16,873 nucleotides of DNA from Methanosarcinales archaeon (GTDB lineage Archaea; Halobacteriota; Methanosarcinia; Methanosarcinales; Methanogasteraceae), in the NCBI GenBank assembly GCA_030605805.1, contig JAUWHQ010000074.1, positions 1 through 16,873 of the forward strand, in the 5' to 3' direction. Of the stretch, positions 1 through 7,122 are shown piece after piece; position 1 is the first letter of the stretch, and each line of letters opens with the position of its first letter. The position numbers were made by a program, and so were the translations under genes. Below the pieces are notes generated by a model. The model saw only the letters and a program-made list of their open reading frames with translations. It was not told where the DNA came from and made no database searches.

Positions 1-1
1 T

Positions 2-238
2 ATGTGCTCGCGTAGAGTGCTTCAATTGATCAGAAACGCCGATCCTGAAAAAGCGAACCGCTATACGCACTTACGATGGGCAAGGGTGTTCGGAGAGAAC
101 GCACACAGGCTACTGAAAGAGGTGCTCGAATCAATGGGAATACATCTGGATATGTTGGTATTGTATAATATATATTTAAATCATGGGTGTGATCCGAATA
201 TCAAACGAGAACGGTTGATGGAGGGCTGGGTTGCTTAA
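2..238 (+). CDS. Possible 3' fragment of an unidentified gene
   Basis: This is an open frame from the left window edge to a TAA at 236-238, so the true start may lie outside the window. The first 50 or so codons look protein-like: they are charged, with a helical stretch around FGENAHRLLKEVLESMG. The tail runs through an AT-rich block (about 160-182) that resembles an archaeal promoter, so the last 28 codons are less convincing. I do not recognise the protein. No catalytic motif, zinc ligand or transposase signature is visible. It could be the end of a host gene, a decayed mobile-element gene or chance. It lies upstream of, and on the same strand as, the Fic gene, with no sign of co-transcription. 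Confidence 0.3.
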   Translation: MCSRRVLQLIRNADPEKANRYTHLRWARVFGENAHRLLKEVLESMGIHLDMLVLYNIYLNHGCDPNIKRERLMEGWVA

Positions 239-500
239 CCGAACACACATGGTTTTATGTGGGGTGAGTTCGAACGCTTGGTGTATGGAGTGCAGAGAAC
301 TGCCAGAAAAGCGTTTCCACATCTCAACGAATGGTGCCGCTAAGGGTCTGTGGGCACCATCCTGCTTCCGGGGATACGGTCAGATCATGGCTGAGAGGTT
401 GTGGAGAGTTACATACAGAATCAGAGGAAACCGAATGCAAGGGGCGCGATTGCACTGGCTCCGTACTTAAGTCCGGGGTTTAGTGACTCGGATATTGTTC
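239..500. other. Gene-poor stretch with several short inverted repeats
   Basis: No convincing protein gene is seen here. One 79-codon frame (231-470) is open, but it has no Shine-Dalgarno motif and no recognisable content. The stretch contains hairpin-capable sequence. CACAT (246-250) pairs with ATGTG (257-261). GCAG (292-295) pairs with CTGC (300-303) around AGAA. A perfect 8-base arm pair, ATGGTGCC (331-338) and GGCACCAT (353-360), encloses a 14-base loop. An AT-rich, TATA-like block at 160-182 lies upstream. A structured non-coding RNA is possible but unproven. I tried to match it to RNase P RNA, SRP RNA and group II intron landmarks and found none. Confidence 0.3.
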
Positions 501-549
501 AAACTACCAAAAACTACCAAAAACTACCAAATTGGTAGAAAAGTTTATA
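501..549 (+). promoter_or_regulatory. Promoter and likely operator of the Fic gene
   Basis: Three perfect tandem copies of AAACTACCAA occupy 501-530. The last copy runs into a perfect 7-base palindrome, CTACCAA-A-TTGGTAG (524-538). A TATA-like TTTATA follows at 543-548, and the Fic start codon lies at 574, about 28 bases from the box centre, which suggests a leaderless mRNA. Repeats placed directly upstream of the TATA box are where a regulator could compete with TBP/TFB. The downstream Fic protein has a C-terminal winged-helix-like segment, so autoregulation is the natural inference. No binding has been shown. Confidence 0.6.
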
Positions 550-573
550 GATTAATAAATTCACCATCTGACT

Positions 574-1887
574 ATGAAAGTTCCAGAGAAACCAAAGAAC
601 TTACGTGATATTCTTGAAAAAAATAGTTGGCAGGTTTTTAAGTTATTAAACGATGAAACGGTCTACGATTTTGTCATAAAGTGTAATCAAGACTATATTC
701 ATTGGAATAAACTCCGCTACAAAGAAACACCTAACAAAATAAATCCAGAATATATATGGGCTCTTATTAAGATATTTCGCTCACAGCAGTTTAAACCAGT
801 TAAATTTAATGATTGGATATTTAAATATCTTCTTTTGAATGATGCCCAGAGAAAACTACATCTTATGGATAAAGGCGCGGCAGGTCACTTAGAAACCGGT
901 TTGGAATCTGTAAACACTGAAGGGAGAAGTCGTTATATCATCAGTTCATTGATGGAGGAAGCTATTGCTTCAAGTCAGTTGGAGGGGGCTGCCACGACCA
1001 GAAAAATTGCAAAAGAGATATTGCGCCAAAAGAAAAAGCCTAGAAACTATTCCGAGCAGATGATCGTCAATGGCTATGAAACCATACAAAAAATAACAAA
1101 AATGAAAGATAGAACCCTAACACCTGAAATAATCCTTAAATTGCATAAAAATATTACAAAAGACACTCTCAAAGATAAAAATGATGAAGGTCGCTTCAGA
1201 GATAATAATGAAATTGTTGTTGGAGACCCTCTGGAATACGGGAAGATTTACTATACCCCTCCTGATTATAAAAAAATAAACGGTTTGATGGAAGAGTTTT
1301 GTGAATTTGCAAGTAATGATGACGGGGAGTTTATTCATCCAGTGATCAAGGGAATTATTCTTCATTTTCTTATTGGCTATATTCATCCATTCAACGACGG
1401 TAACGGAAGAACTGCAAGAACAATTTTTTACTGGTATATGCTCTCAAGGGGATATTGGTTATTCGAATATATGTCAGTTTCCAGGATTATTTTACGATCG
1501 AAAACAAAATATGGGCTGGCATATCTTCATACTGAGACAGATGAAAATGATCTTACATATTTTATTAATTACAATTTGAATGCGATTGAGGAAGCGCTTT
1601 ATGATATGGAAGCTTATATTAATAAAAAACAAAAAGAATATTCAGAGGCTCTTAACCTAATTAAAAGTATTAAAGATATAAATTTACGTCAAGCAGAAAT
1701 ACTTAAAGGTTTCATGAGGAATCCAGCGAAAAGTTTTGTCATCAAAGAAATAATGACAACCTATAATGTAGCTTATGATAGTGCACGTAATGACCTCTTG
1801 CATTTGACTGAGTTAGGGTATTTAGAAAAGATCAAAATTAAAAATAAATTCATCTTTAAATTATCAAAATATGACATCAACAGATAA
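574..1887 (+). CDS. fic: Fic-family AMP-transferase with C-terminal winged helix
   Basis: Fic proteins usually transfer AMP from ATP to a hydroxyl side chain of a target protein. The catalytic motif is complete: HPFNDGNGRT at residues 271-280, with the histidine, the phosphate-binding DGNGR and the final arginine. An N-terminal-type inhibitory motif of the form SxxxEG (SSQLEG, residues 133-138) lies ahead of the core, as in self-inhibited Fic enzymes. Residues about 45-125 resemble the Fic N-terminal accessory region. Residues about 370-435 look like a winged helix-turn-helix. At 437 residues it is a normal length for this architecture. The start ATG lies about 28 bases from the TATA-like box with no Shine-Dalgarno motif, fitting a leaderless transcript. 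Codon choice is strikingly A/T-rich compared with the genes to its right, which suggests horizontal acquisition. The target protein is unknown, and no antitoxin-like partner gene lies beside it, so a toxin role is not supported. Confidence 0.92.
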   Translation: MKVPEKPKNLRDILEKNSWQVFKLLNDETVYDFVIKCNQDYIHWNKLRYKETPNKINPEYIWALIKIFRSQQFKPVKFNDWIFKYLLLNDAQRKLHLMDKGAAGHLETGLESVNTEGRSRYIISSLMEEAIASSQLEGAATTRKIAKEILRQKKKPRNYSEQMIVNGYETIQKITKMKDRTLTPEIILKLHKNITKDTLKDKNDEGRFRDNNEIVVGDPLEYGKIYYTPPDYKKINGLMEEFCEFASNDDGEFIHPVIKGIILHFLIGYIHPFNDGNGRTARTIFYWYMLSRGYWLFEYMSVSRIILRSKTKYGLAYLHTETDENDLTYFINYNLNAIEEALYDMEAYINKKQKEYSEALNLIKSIKDINLRQAEILKGFMRNPAKSFVIKEIMTTYNVAYDSARNDLLHLTELGYLEKIKIKNKFIFKLSKYDINR

Positions 1888-2185
1888 ATTTGCTAAATGT
1901 TCTTTTTTTCGTAAATTATATAATGAGATACTGATTGCATCACATGATTTCATCACACACCCCACATCTGTCCGCGCTCGCACGAACACGCGACCTCCAG
2001 CGAAGTGACGTTGTTTTGAAGTTGTTGCCGATACACAGGGTCTCGTCTCTACCAATCCAAGTTTCGAATATCAAGAAACATACGAACCAGAACCAGAGCA
2101 CCAGATAAACTAACAGTCCCCACGAACCAAAGTAATTATGTGATGCCCGAACCATAATCACTACCAATAAACGCGAGGTAATCAC
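1888..2185. other. Intergenic region, includes fae-hps leader
   Basis: No protein gene is supported here. Composition moves from AT-rich (the Fic tail, with AATTATATAATG at about 1914-1925) to balanced. A weak TATA-like AATTATG at about 2132-2138 could place a start site near 2160. It is followed by the Shine-Dalgarno motif GAGGT (2175-2179), six bases ahead of the TTG start of fae-hps. Two - strand frames overlap this region but show no recognisable protein. Confidence 0.4.
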
Positions 2186-3376
2186 TTGATATCAATCGGA
2201 GAAGCTCTAATCGGCGAGGCGCCAGAACTCGCACACGTCGACCTGATGATCGGGGACAAAGACGGTCCGGTCGGGCAGGCGTTCGCAACCGGGATGACAC
2301 AGTTATCAGGGGGACACACGCCCCTGCTCTCGGTCATCCGCCCGAATCTGCTCACAAAACCTGCAACCCTGATCGTGCCAAAGGTGACGGTGAAGAATAT
2401 GGATCAGGCTGCGCTCATCTTTGGTCCTGCGCAGGCTGCTGTTGCAAAGGCGGTCGCAGATGCGGTCGAGGCGGGAATCATCCCGAAAGAACAGACAGAA
2501 GAACTTGTGATCGTCGCAAGCGTCTTCATCCACCCGCAAGCTGCGGATTACAACCGGATATACAGATACAACTACGGAGCAACGAAATTGGCGCTCGAAC
2601 GTGCGATGAGCGGGTTTCCGGGGATCGATACGGTGCTCCAAGAGAAGGATAGGGGCACACATGCGATCATGGGCTTTAAGATCACACGTTTGTGGGATCC
2701 GCCGTATCTGCAGGTCGCTCTCGACAATCCGAACATCGATCAGATACTCGGGGTCGTAAAGTCGCTGCCGGATAGCGATCACCTCATTCTTGAGGCTGGC
2801 ACCCCGCTGATCAAGCGGTACGGCGTCGATGTGATCGCAAGGATCAGGGAGGTTGCGCCGAATGCGTTCATCGTCGCCGATTTAAAGACACTTGACACGG
2901 GCAATCTCGAGGCGCGCATGGTTGCTGATGCGACTGCCGACGCGATTGTAGTATCTGCGCTTGCGCCGGTCTCAACGATCGACAAAGTGATTGAGGAAGC
3001 GCACAAGACCGGGATCTATGCGGTGATCGACACCCTGAACCTGCCCGATCCGCTGCCGATGCTAAGAAAGTTAAAAACCCTTCCGGATGTTGTGGAACTG
3101 CACCGCGCAATCGATGTCGAAGAGACCGAATACCAGTGGGGCAGCATCCCTGATATCAAGGCGCTCGCTGAGAAACGCTCTACGAAACTGCTGATCGCGG
3201 TTGCTGGCGGCGTCCGGGTGGATAACATCAGCGAGGCTCTGGGCGCGGGAGCCGATATCCTTGTGGTCGGGCGCGCGATCACGAATGCGAAGGATGTGTA
3301 CCAGACCGCCGAGATGTTCATAGAAGGGCTTGCAAAAGAGGAGATAGACCAGTTCAGGGTGATGACCGACTTCTGA
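2186..3376 (+). CDS. fae-hps: Fused formaldehyde-activating enzyme / hexulose-6-phosphate synthase
   Basis: This is a bifunctional enzyme. The N-terminal Fae half (about residues 1-165) condenses formaldehyde with tetrahydromethanopterin. The C-terminal Hps half (about 170-396) interconverts ribulose 5-phosphate plus formaldehyde and 3-hexulose 6-phosphate. In archaea this serves ribose-phosphate synthesis from fructose 6-phosphate and recapture of the released formaldehyde. His17 in the segment ELAHVDLMIGD matches the catalytic histidine of Fae. The Hps part shows the orotidylate-decarboxylase-like DLKTLD motif (residues 232-237), the AGGVRVDNI strand (340-348) and GADILVVGRAI near the end. 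The length of 396 residues matches archaeal fusions. The start is TTG, chosen because GAGGT lies six bases upstream and the Fae domain begins exactly here. The next gene follows after 27 bases on the same strand. Confidence 0.96.
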   Translation: MISIGEALIGEAPELAHVDLMIGDKDGPVGQAFATGMTQLSGGHTPLLSVIRPNLLTKPATLIVPKVTVKNMDQAALIFGPAQAAVAKAVADAVEAGIIPKEQTEELVIVASVFIHPQAADYNRIYRYNYGATKLALERAMSGFPGIDTVLQEKDRGTHAIMGFKITRLWDPPYLQVALDNPNIDQILGVVKSLPDSDHLILEAGTPLIKRYGVDVIARIREVAPNAFIVADLKTLDTGNLEARMVADATADAIVVSALAPVSTIDKVIEEAHKTGIYAVIDTLNLPDPLPMLRKLKTLPDVVELHRAIDVEETEYQWGSIPDIKALAEKRSTKLLIAVAGGVRVDNISEALGAGADILVVGRAITNAKDVYQTAEMFIEGLAKEEIDQFRVMTDF

Positions 3377-3403
3377 ACTCTGATATCTGGCGCAGGAGGG
3401 AAA

Positions 3404-4360
3404 ATGGCTGAATATACCATCATGTCGTACAACATCGAGCACATGAACCGGATGTTCCGGAACAATGTCATCAAGCCAGAGGAAGAGGCGCGGGCGCAGA
3501 AGATCGCATCGGTGATTGGGTCGGTAAATCCGCACGTGCTCGGGATATGCGAGGCTGCAAACGCTCCTGCGGAGCACAGCTTCTTCATCGAGAATTATCT
3601 GCCCGGCTACCAGCTTGCCTGCGGGGTCAGCCGGGGCGGGCAGAACCTGGTCTTCTATTACCGGGAGCCGTTTCGTCTCGTTGACGTCGATGATGCGTTC
3701 ACGTTCTATGAGCCATGGGAGGCTGACATCGAGAACGACGGCTTGAAAGAGGTGCATAAATGGGAACGAAAGCCTCTTGAGGCGGTATTTGAGATCGGCG
3801 CAGGCGGGCAGAGGATCCGGCTTATCACGGTACATGCAAAGTCCAAAGGGGTCTTCTCAGTGGTGGATCTGTACAATTTCCAGAAGATCTCGCTTGCTAC
3901 CCGAAAACGCCTTCTCGGGCAGGCGATCAAGCTCAGGGAGCGTCTGGATCAACTGACCTTGGAACCTGACCCGGTTCCGGTCATGGTGATGGGCGATATG
4001 AACGACGGTCCAGGGATGGATCCGTTCGAGATGATGCTCGGGAGGAGCTTTGTGGAGACGGTCATGGGATCTGTCTATGACCCTGGCAGGATATTTCATA
4101 ACACGCTGTGGTGGATGTCAAAGGACTCTGCTCTGAAGAAGAAGCTGTGGACGGTTGATTTTCCTGATCCCATCGTGAAACATTCGATGGGCTACCGGCA
4201 CCGCGTCTGGCTCGATCATATCCTTGTCTCGCAGGATATGCTGCAACCGGGAAGTTCTGTCAGGTATGTCACGAACTCAGGGATGATCGCGTCAGGCAGC
4301 AGGGATGCATGGAAGGCGTCCGATCATTTTGCGGTGTATTGCAGGATCGAAGCGGACTAA
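3404..4360 (+). CDS. Endonuclease/exonuclease/phosphatase-fold hydrolase
   Basis: This is a member of the Mg-dependent EEP superfamily (DNase I, AP endonuclease, sphingomyelinase and inositol phosphatase relatives), which cleaves phosphoester bonds. The full catalytic set is visible: Asn10 in SYNIEHM, Glu50 in GICEA, His144 in TVHAKS, GDMND at 197-201, DH at 271-272 and the C-terminal SDH at 306-308. There is no signal peptide or membrane segment, so a cytoplasmic enzyme is likely. The ATG start follows GGAGGG (3395-3400). It lies 27 bases after fae-hps and is probably co-transcribed, but the pairing suggests no obvious shared pathway. The substrate cannot be told from sequence: DNA, a phosphosugar or a phospholipid are all possible. 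Confidence 0.85.
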   Translation: MAEYTIMSYNIEHMNRMFRNNVIKPEEEARAQKIASVIGSVNPHVLGICEAANAPAEHSFFIENYLPGYQLACGVSRGGQNLVFYYREPFRLVDVDDAFTFYEPWEADIENDGLKEVHKWERKPLEAVFEIGAGGQRIRLITVHAKSKGVFSVVDLYNFQKISLATRKRLLGQAIKLRERLDQLTLEPDPVPVMVMGDMNDGPGMDPFEMMLGRSFVETVMGSVYDPGRIFHNTLWWMSKDSALKKKLWTVDFPDPIVKHSMGYRHRVWLDHILVSQDMLQPGSSVRYVTNSGMIASGSRDAWKASDHFAVYCRIEAD

Positions 4361-4410
4361 ACGGCGCGGTAAATCCATTGAACATTGGTAGAAACCACCT
4401 GGGTTTGTTA

Positions 4411-4422
4411 GATGGCGCCATC
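4411..4422. other. 12-base perfect palindrome between convergent genes
   Basis: GATGGCGCCATC reads the same on both strands. It lies in the 60-base gap between the convergent EEP and iron-sulfur genes and touches the stop codon of the latter. It could act as a small bidirectional terminator hairpin or a protein site. It has no T-run, so a terminator role is weak. Confidence 0.35.
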
Positions 4423-4879
4423 ACACAAATTCGATCGCCTTTGACGGGCAGGTCACGATGCAGACATCGCACAGGATCCGGTTCTTTCCGAACCGTCTGC
4501 ATTCGCTGACGTTTGCAACGGTGACGACGCCGTTTACAACTGCCAGTATCACCTTATCATTGGACGGCGCAAGCCCGACCGCCGCGCCGTGTGGATCATT
4601 GGCAACGTTTACAGGACATGCGACCACACAATTCCCGCACCCGAAGCAGAGCTCGTCATGGACGATCAAACCGGTCTCGGCAGCATCCTTGACCGGCGCG
4701 AGCATCGTTGAGAGCCTCTCAAGCTGGCTTTCGTACTCGTTCCGGTACAGCGGCGGGCAGTCCTCAAGCACAGACTCGCCTGACAGAAGCGAGTTTGCAA
4801 ACGCCATGCAGGTGGGTTTTTCACATTCCTTGCAGTTCAGCTTCGGAAGTAACTGGTAGATTTCCATGATGCTTACCAT
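4421..4879 (-). CDS. Three-cluster 4Fe-4S protein with corrinoid-protein-like N-terminal FeS domain
   Basis: This is a 152-residue cytoplasmic electron-transfer protein. The N-terminal part (residues 5-45) carries C16, C19, C24 and C41 ending in DCPPL. This is the four-cysteine FeS domain (PF04060 type) also found at the N-terminus of the acetyl-CoA decarbonylase/synthase gamma subunit. Residues 78-88 hold a ferredoxin motif, C78, C81, C84, C88 followed by P. A third set, C127, C137, C140 and C144 followed by P, is split by a ten-residue spacer after its first cysteine. Similar small polyferredoxins accompany formylmethanofuran dehydrogenase in some methanogens, but no such genes are in this window, so the redox partner is unknown. 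The start at 4879 is preferred for the GGAG at 4889-4892. An ATG at 4867 is an alternative. It converges with the EEP gene and diverges from MC1. Confidence 0.85.
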   Translation of the reverse strand: MVSIMEIYQLLPKLNCKECEKPTCMAFANSLLSGESVLEDCPPLYRNEYESQLERLSTMLAPVKDAAETGLIVHDELCFGCGNCVVACPVNVANDPHGAAVGLAPSNDKVILAVVNGVVTVANVSECRRFGKNRILCDVCIVTCPSKAIEFV

Positions 4880-4987
4880 CGCGACTCATCTCCGCGGTTC
4901 ATCAGATACAGGCGTTACCTTAATATTTGATAAAGGTTTAGCAATACATGATGCGCATAGCTAAATCATGGCGCGAGGTGTATGATC
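4880..4987. promoter_or_regulatory. Divergent promoter region, FeS protein and MC1
   Basis: A 108-base gap separates two divergent genes. It has an AT-rich core at about 4919-4940. On the - strand, AAATATT (4922-4928) is a plausible TATA box for the iron-sulfur gene. On the + strand no single box stands out. MC1 has a clear Shine-Dalgarno motif, GAGGTG (4975-4980). Confidence 0.5.
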
Positions 4988-5275
4988 ATGGACAAGACAA
5001 GGAATTTTGTACTGCATGACCCTGATGGGAGTGAACATGGTGTGTTTTCAGGAAGACAGCCACGTCAGGCTGCACTCAAAGTCGCCAATCGGACCGGCGG
5101 CGTCAAGAGTGATCCAACAACGATAATGCTGCGAGAACGCGGCACAAAGAAAGTACACATCTTTGAGGGGTGGAGGGAACAGGTCAATGCTCCGAAGAAC
5201 AAGCCCGACTGGATGCCAGACAAGATATGGAAGCCGAACGTCAGGAAGATCGGGATCGAAACGCTTGGTAAATAG
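4988..5275 (+). CDS. mc1: Non-histone chromosomal protein MC1
   Basis: MC1 is a small basic protein that binds and sharply bends DNA and is a major chromatin component in Methanosarcina and relatives. At 95 residues it matches the family length. The whole chain follows the family pattern: TRNFVL near the N-terminus, then GVFSGRQPRQAALK, LRERGTKKVHIFEGW, and the proline-rich NAPKNKPDWMPDKIWKP. The ATG at 4988 is chosen over the in-frame ATG at 4982 because GAGGTG (4975-4980) lies seven bases before 4988 but only one base before 4982. It stands alone, with a T-rich terminator downstream. Together with Fae-Hps, it is the strongest taxonomic marker in the window. Confidence 0.97.
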   Translation: MDKTRNFVLHDPDGSEHGVFSGRQPRQAALKVANRTGGVKSDPTTIMLRERGTKKVHIFEGWREQVNAPKNKPDWMPDKIWKPNVRKIGIETLGK

Positions 5276-5294
5276 TTGAGCGCTTCTACCCCTT

Positions 5295-5312
5295 ATTTTT
5301 TTCTTTTCTCTG
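5295..5312 (+). terminator. T-rich archaeal terminator after MC1
   Basis: A T-rich run (seven T at 5296-5302, then TTTT at 5304-5307) begins about 20 bases after the MC1 stop codon, with no strong hairpin. This is typical of archaeal oligo-T termination. The convergent phosphoesterase gene ends just to the right. Confidence 0.6.
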
Positions 5313-5328
5313 TTTATTTGCGAATCCC

Positions 5329-6801
5329 TTAAACGTCACTATCACCGTTCTCGACGCCGACCGTTGCAAAGAATCGCTTCATCACCACTTCCTCTGCCAT
5401 CCTCATCAATGCCTGTCGATCCCGGGTGTCGCTGAAGACCCCGAGCGGGATCTGGGCGCCAGCCGTGGTCGCATGTCCCCCGGCAGAACCTGCCGCACCA
5501 AACGCCCTCTGCACGACCTCTCCAAGATTCAGCCGGATGTCGCGGCTCCTTCCTGAGACGTGGATGCAATCCTCCCCGATTCCGTAAACGAGGACGGTTG
5601 TGATCCCCTCAAGGTTCAGCAGATAGTCAGCAGCCTGAGCGAGCGCGTCCCGGTCCCGGATGATGCCCGCATTCGTGACCAGATAGCTGCCCTTGACCTT
5701 CCGGTTCCGTATGGCTTCCCCGAATGTCTCCAGCGTCTCGGTTGAGATCGCCGGCGTTTCGATCCGGCTTAATATCTCGTGGTCTGCAAGCGGGTATAGG
5801 AATGCCGCAGCAGTCAGGTCAACAGGATTTGCGTTCCGTTTGAATCCAAGTGTGTCAGTACGGATACCATACAATAACGCGGTCGCAAGGTCTTTGTTGA
5901 CCGGAATATCCATCTCCTGTAGATATTTCGTCATGATCGTCGCCGTAGCCCCGCTATTTGGGCGGATATCGACGTGATCAGCATGTATCTTCTTCATATC
6001 CACCGGATGGTGGTCGATGATGATGTCAACGATAGCATCCTTTGGAAGCAGGTTGTTCTCGCCCGGTATCGAGCAATCAACCATCGCAATCTTCTTAAAA
6101 TCGCTCATCGAGCGTGCGTTATGCTCATCGAGCTTGTCCATATCGATATGGAGCAGATTCACGAACGCCTTGTTCTCCTGATGCCCGATCTCCCCCCGGT
6201 ACACGATCTCGGATTCGGCGCCAACGCTTGCAGCAATTGTTTTTAAGGCAACTGCGCTTGACATGGCGTCAGGATCCGGGTTGTCATGTACCACGATCGC
6301 GAGTTTCTTATCGCCGATCGAGCGCAGAATATCAAGAATGTTTGACGCGTGTCTGACAGACTCGGCATGTTCAAGGATCCTGATCGTGGCGTCCGCGACG
6401 ATCCTCGGCGGCACGATTACGCTGTCCGCACCCGCCTCTTCAAGTTCGCTCTTTGCGACGGTGCTCGGGGCGCGTGCGATCACCTGGATATCCTTAGAGA
6501 TCCTCTTTATGGTGCCGATCGCGGTGCTATTTGCCGCAACATCGGAACTCAGTACCAGTACCGTTTCGATACTCTTAATGTCGATCGGATCGAGCAGATG
6601 CGGATCATTAAGATCCCCTACGACCGTTTCAAACTCCTGTTCACGCAGAGTTTCGACCTTTCCGACATCCTTGTCGATCATCACGACCTTCTTATTCCGC
6701 GTGGTCAATTCTCTGGCGACCGCAGACCCTATCCTCCCACTACCTATGACGAGGTACGGTGCTTGCGGTTTTTTATCGTCATTGGTGTCATCGTTCCGCA
6801 T
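5329..6801 (-). CDS. TrkA-N / DHH-DHHA1 phosphoesterase
   Basis: This is a two-part soluble protein. Residues about 13-135 form a Rossmann-type TrkA-N (RCK) nucleotide-binding domain with GSGRIG at 20-25 and an acidic strand end (MIDKD). Residues about 165-460 form a DHH/DHHA1 phosphoesterase with a complete metal set: HDNPDPDAMSSA (172-183), DCS (242-244), DHH (263-265), DT (316-317) and GGHATTAG (441-448). Such proteins cleave short nucleotides or cyclic dinucleotides in NrnA/GdpP-like fashion. The RCK part suggests control by NAD(H) or another nucleotide, which is inference. The substrate is unknown. The start at 6801 is chosen because AAGGTGA (6807-6813) lies five bases upstream. An in-frame ATG at 6846 has no such motif and would add 15 residues. 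Confidence 0.88.
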   Translation of the reverse strand: MRNDDTNDDKKPQAPYLVIGSGRIGSAVARELTTRNKKVVMIDKDVGKVETLREQEFETVVGDLNDPHLLDPIDIKSIETVLVLSSDVAANSTAIGTIKRISKDIQVIARAPSTVAKSELEEAGADSVIVPPRIVADATIRILEHAESVRHASNILDILRSIGDKKLAIVVHDNPDPDAMSSAVALKTIAASVGAESEIVYRGEIGHQENKAFVNLLHIDMDKLDEHNARSMSDFKKIAMVDCSIPGENNLLPKDAIVDIIIDHHPVDMKKIHADHVDIRPNSGATATIMTKYLQEMDIPVNKDLATALLYGIRTDTLGFKRNANPVDLTAAAFLYPLADHEILSRIETPAISTETLETFGEAIRNRKVKGSYLVTNAGIIRDRDALAQAADYLLNLEGITTVLVYGIGEDCIHVSGRSRDIRLNLGEVVQRAFGAAGSAGGHATTAGAQIPLGVFSDTRDRQALMRMAEEVVMKRFFATVGVENGDSDV

Positions 6802-6881
6802 ACCTGTCACCTTGCCCGAACCATCCGTCGATGCCAAAACCTCCATACAAACATCATTCTTCAGTCATTAACCGAATCATC

Positions 6882-6889
6882 GTATATAG
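6882..6889 (-). promoter_or_regulatory. TATA-like box of the DHH phosphoesterase gene
   Basis: GTATATAG on the + strand reads CTATATAC towards the gene. It would place a start site near 6860, upstream of both candidate start codons. Confidence 0.5.
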
Positions 6890-7122
6890 ACATATCGGCT
6901 GCAAATGTTATGTTCTGGCACCTTGGTCAGCACATCGACGCGAATACCACCTAATATGCTTCCGGTCCGTTTAATACTTTTGGTGGGCTTATGCCCGGAA
7001 GCTCATTAGCCTATTAACCCACCATCTCACTATCCCATTAACTTTAAATGACTTATGCACCATACATATCATGACGTGCGATTCATACAGGGGAGGGAGT
7101 TGATCGGCAGATTGGCAGTAAG
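6890..7122. other. Intergenic region between divergent genes, with inverted repeat
   Basis: No gene is supported. An inverted repeat, TGGTGGG (6981-6987) and CCCACCA (7018-7024), encloses 30 bases that include GCTT/AAGC. A TATA-like TTTAAATG at 7043-7050 could be a second, distal promoter for the CBS genes, since the same 8-mer recurs at 7124-7131. Another AT-rich box (TTTAATAC, about 6970-6977) precedes the inverted repeat. A small RNA or an operator are both possible; neither is demonstrated. Confidence 0.35.

Noticed and set aside
262..275. GAGTTCGAAC resembling a tRNA T-loop
   Set aside because: No matching acceptor stem, D-arm or anticodon arm could be found around it.
231..470. 79-codon + strand frame
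   Set aside because: It has no ribosome-binding motif, no recognisable content, overlaps the preceding frame and contains strong hairpin sequence.
501..530. Short tandem repeats that might suggest a CRISPR array
   Set aside because: The units are only ten bases long, directly adjacent and without spacers; they fit an operator better.
2306..2782. 158-codon - strand frame opposite fae-hps
   Set aside because: It is a shadow of a clearly identified gene with no recognisable protein of its own.
3071..3835. 254-codon - strand frame across the fae-hps/EEP junction
   Set aside because: It overlaps two well-supported genes on the other strand and looks like antisense composition.
6263..6954. Two long + strand frames opposite the DHH phosphoesterase gene
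   Set aside because: The opposite strand has complete TrkA-N and DHH motifs; these frames are serine- or arginine-rich shadows.
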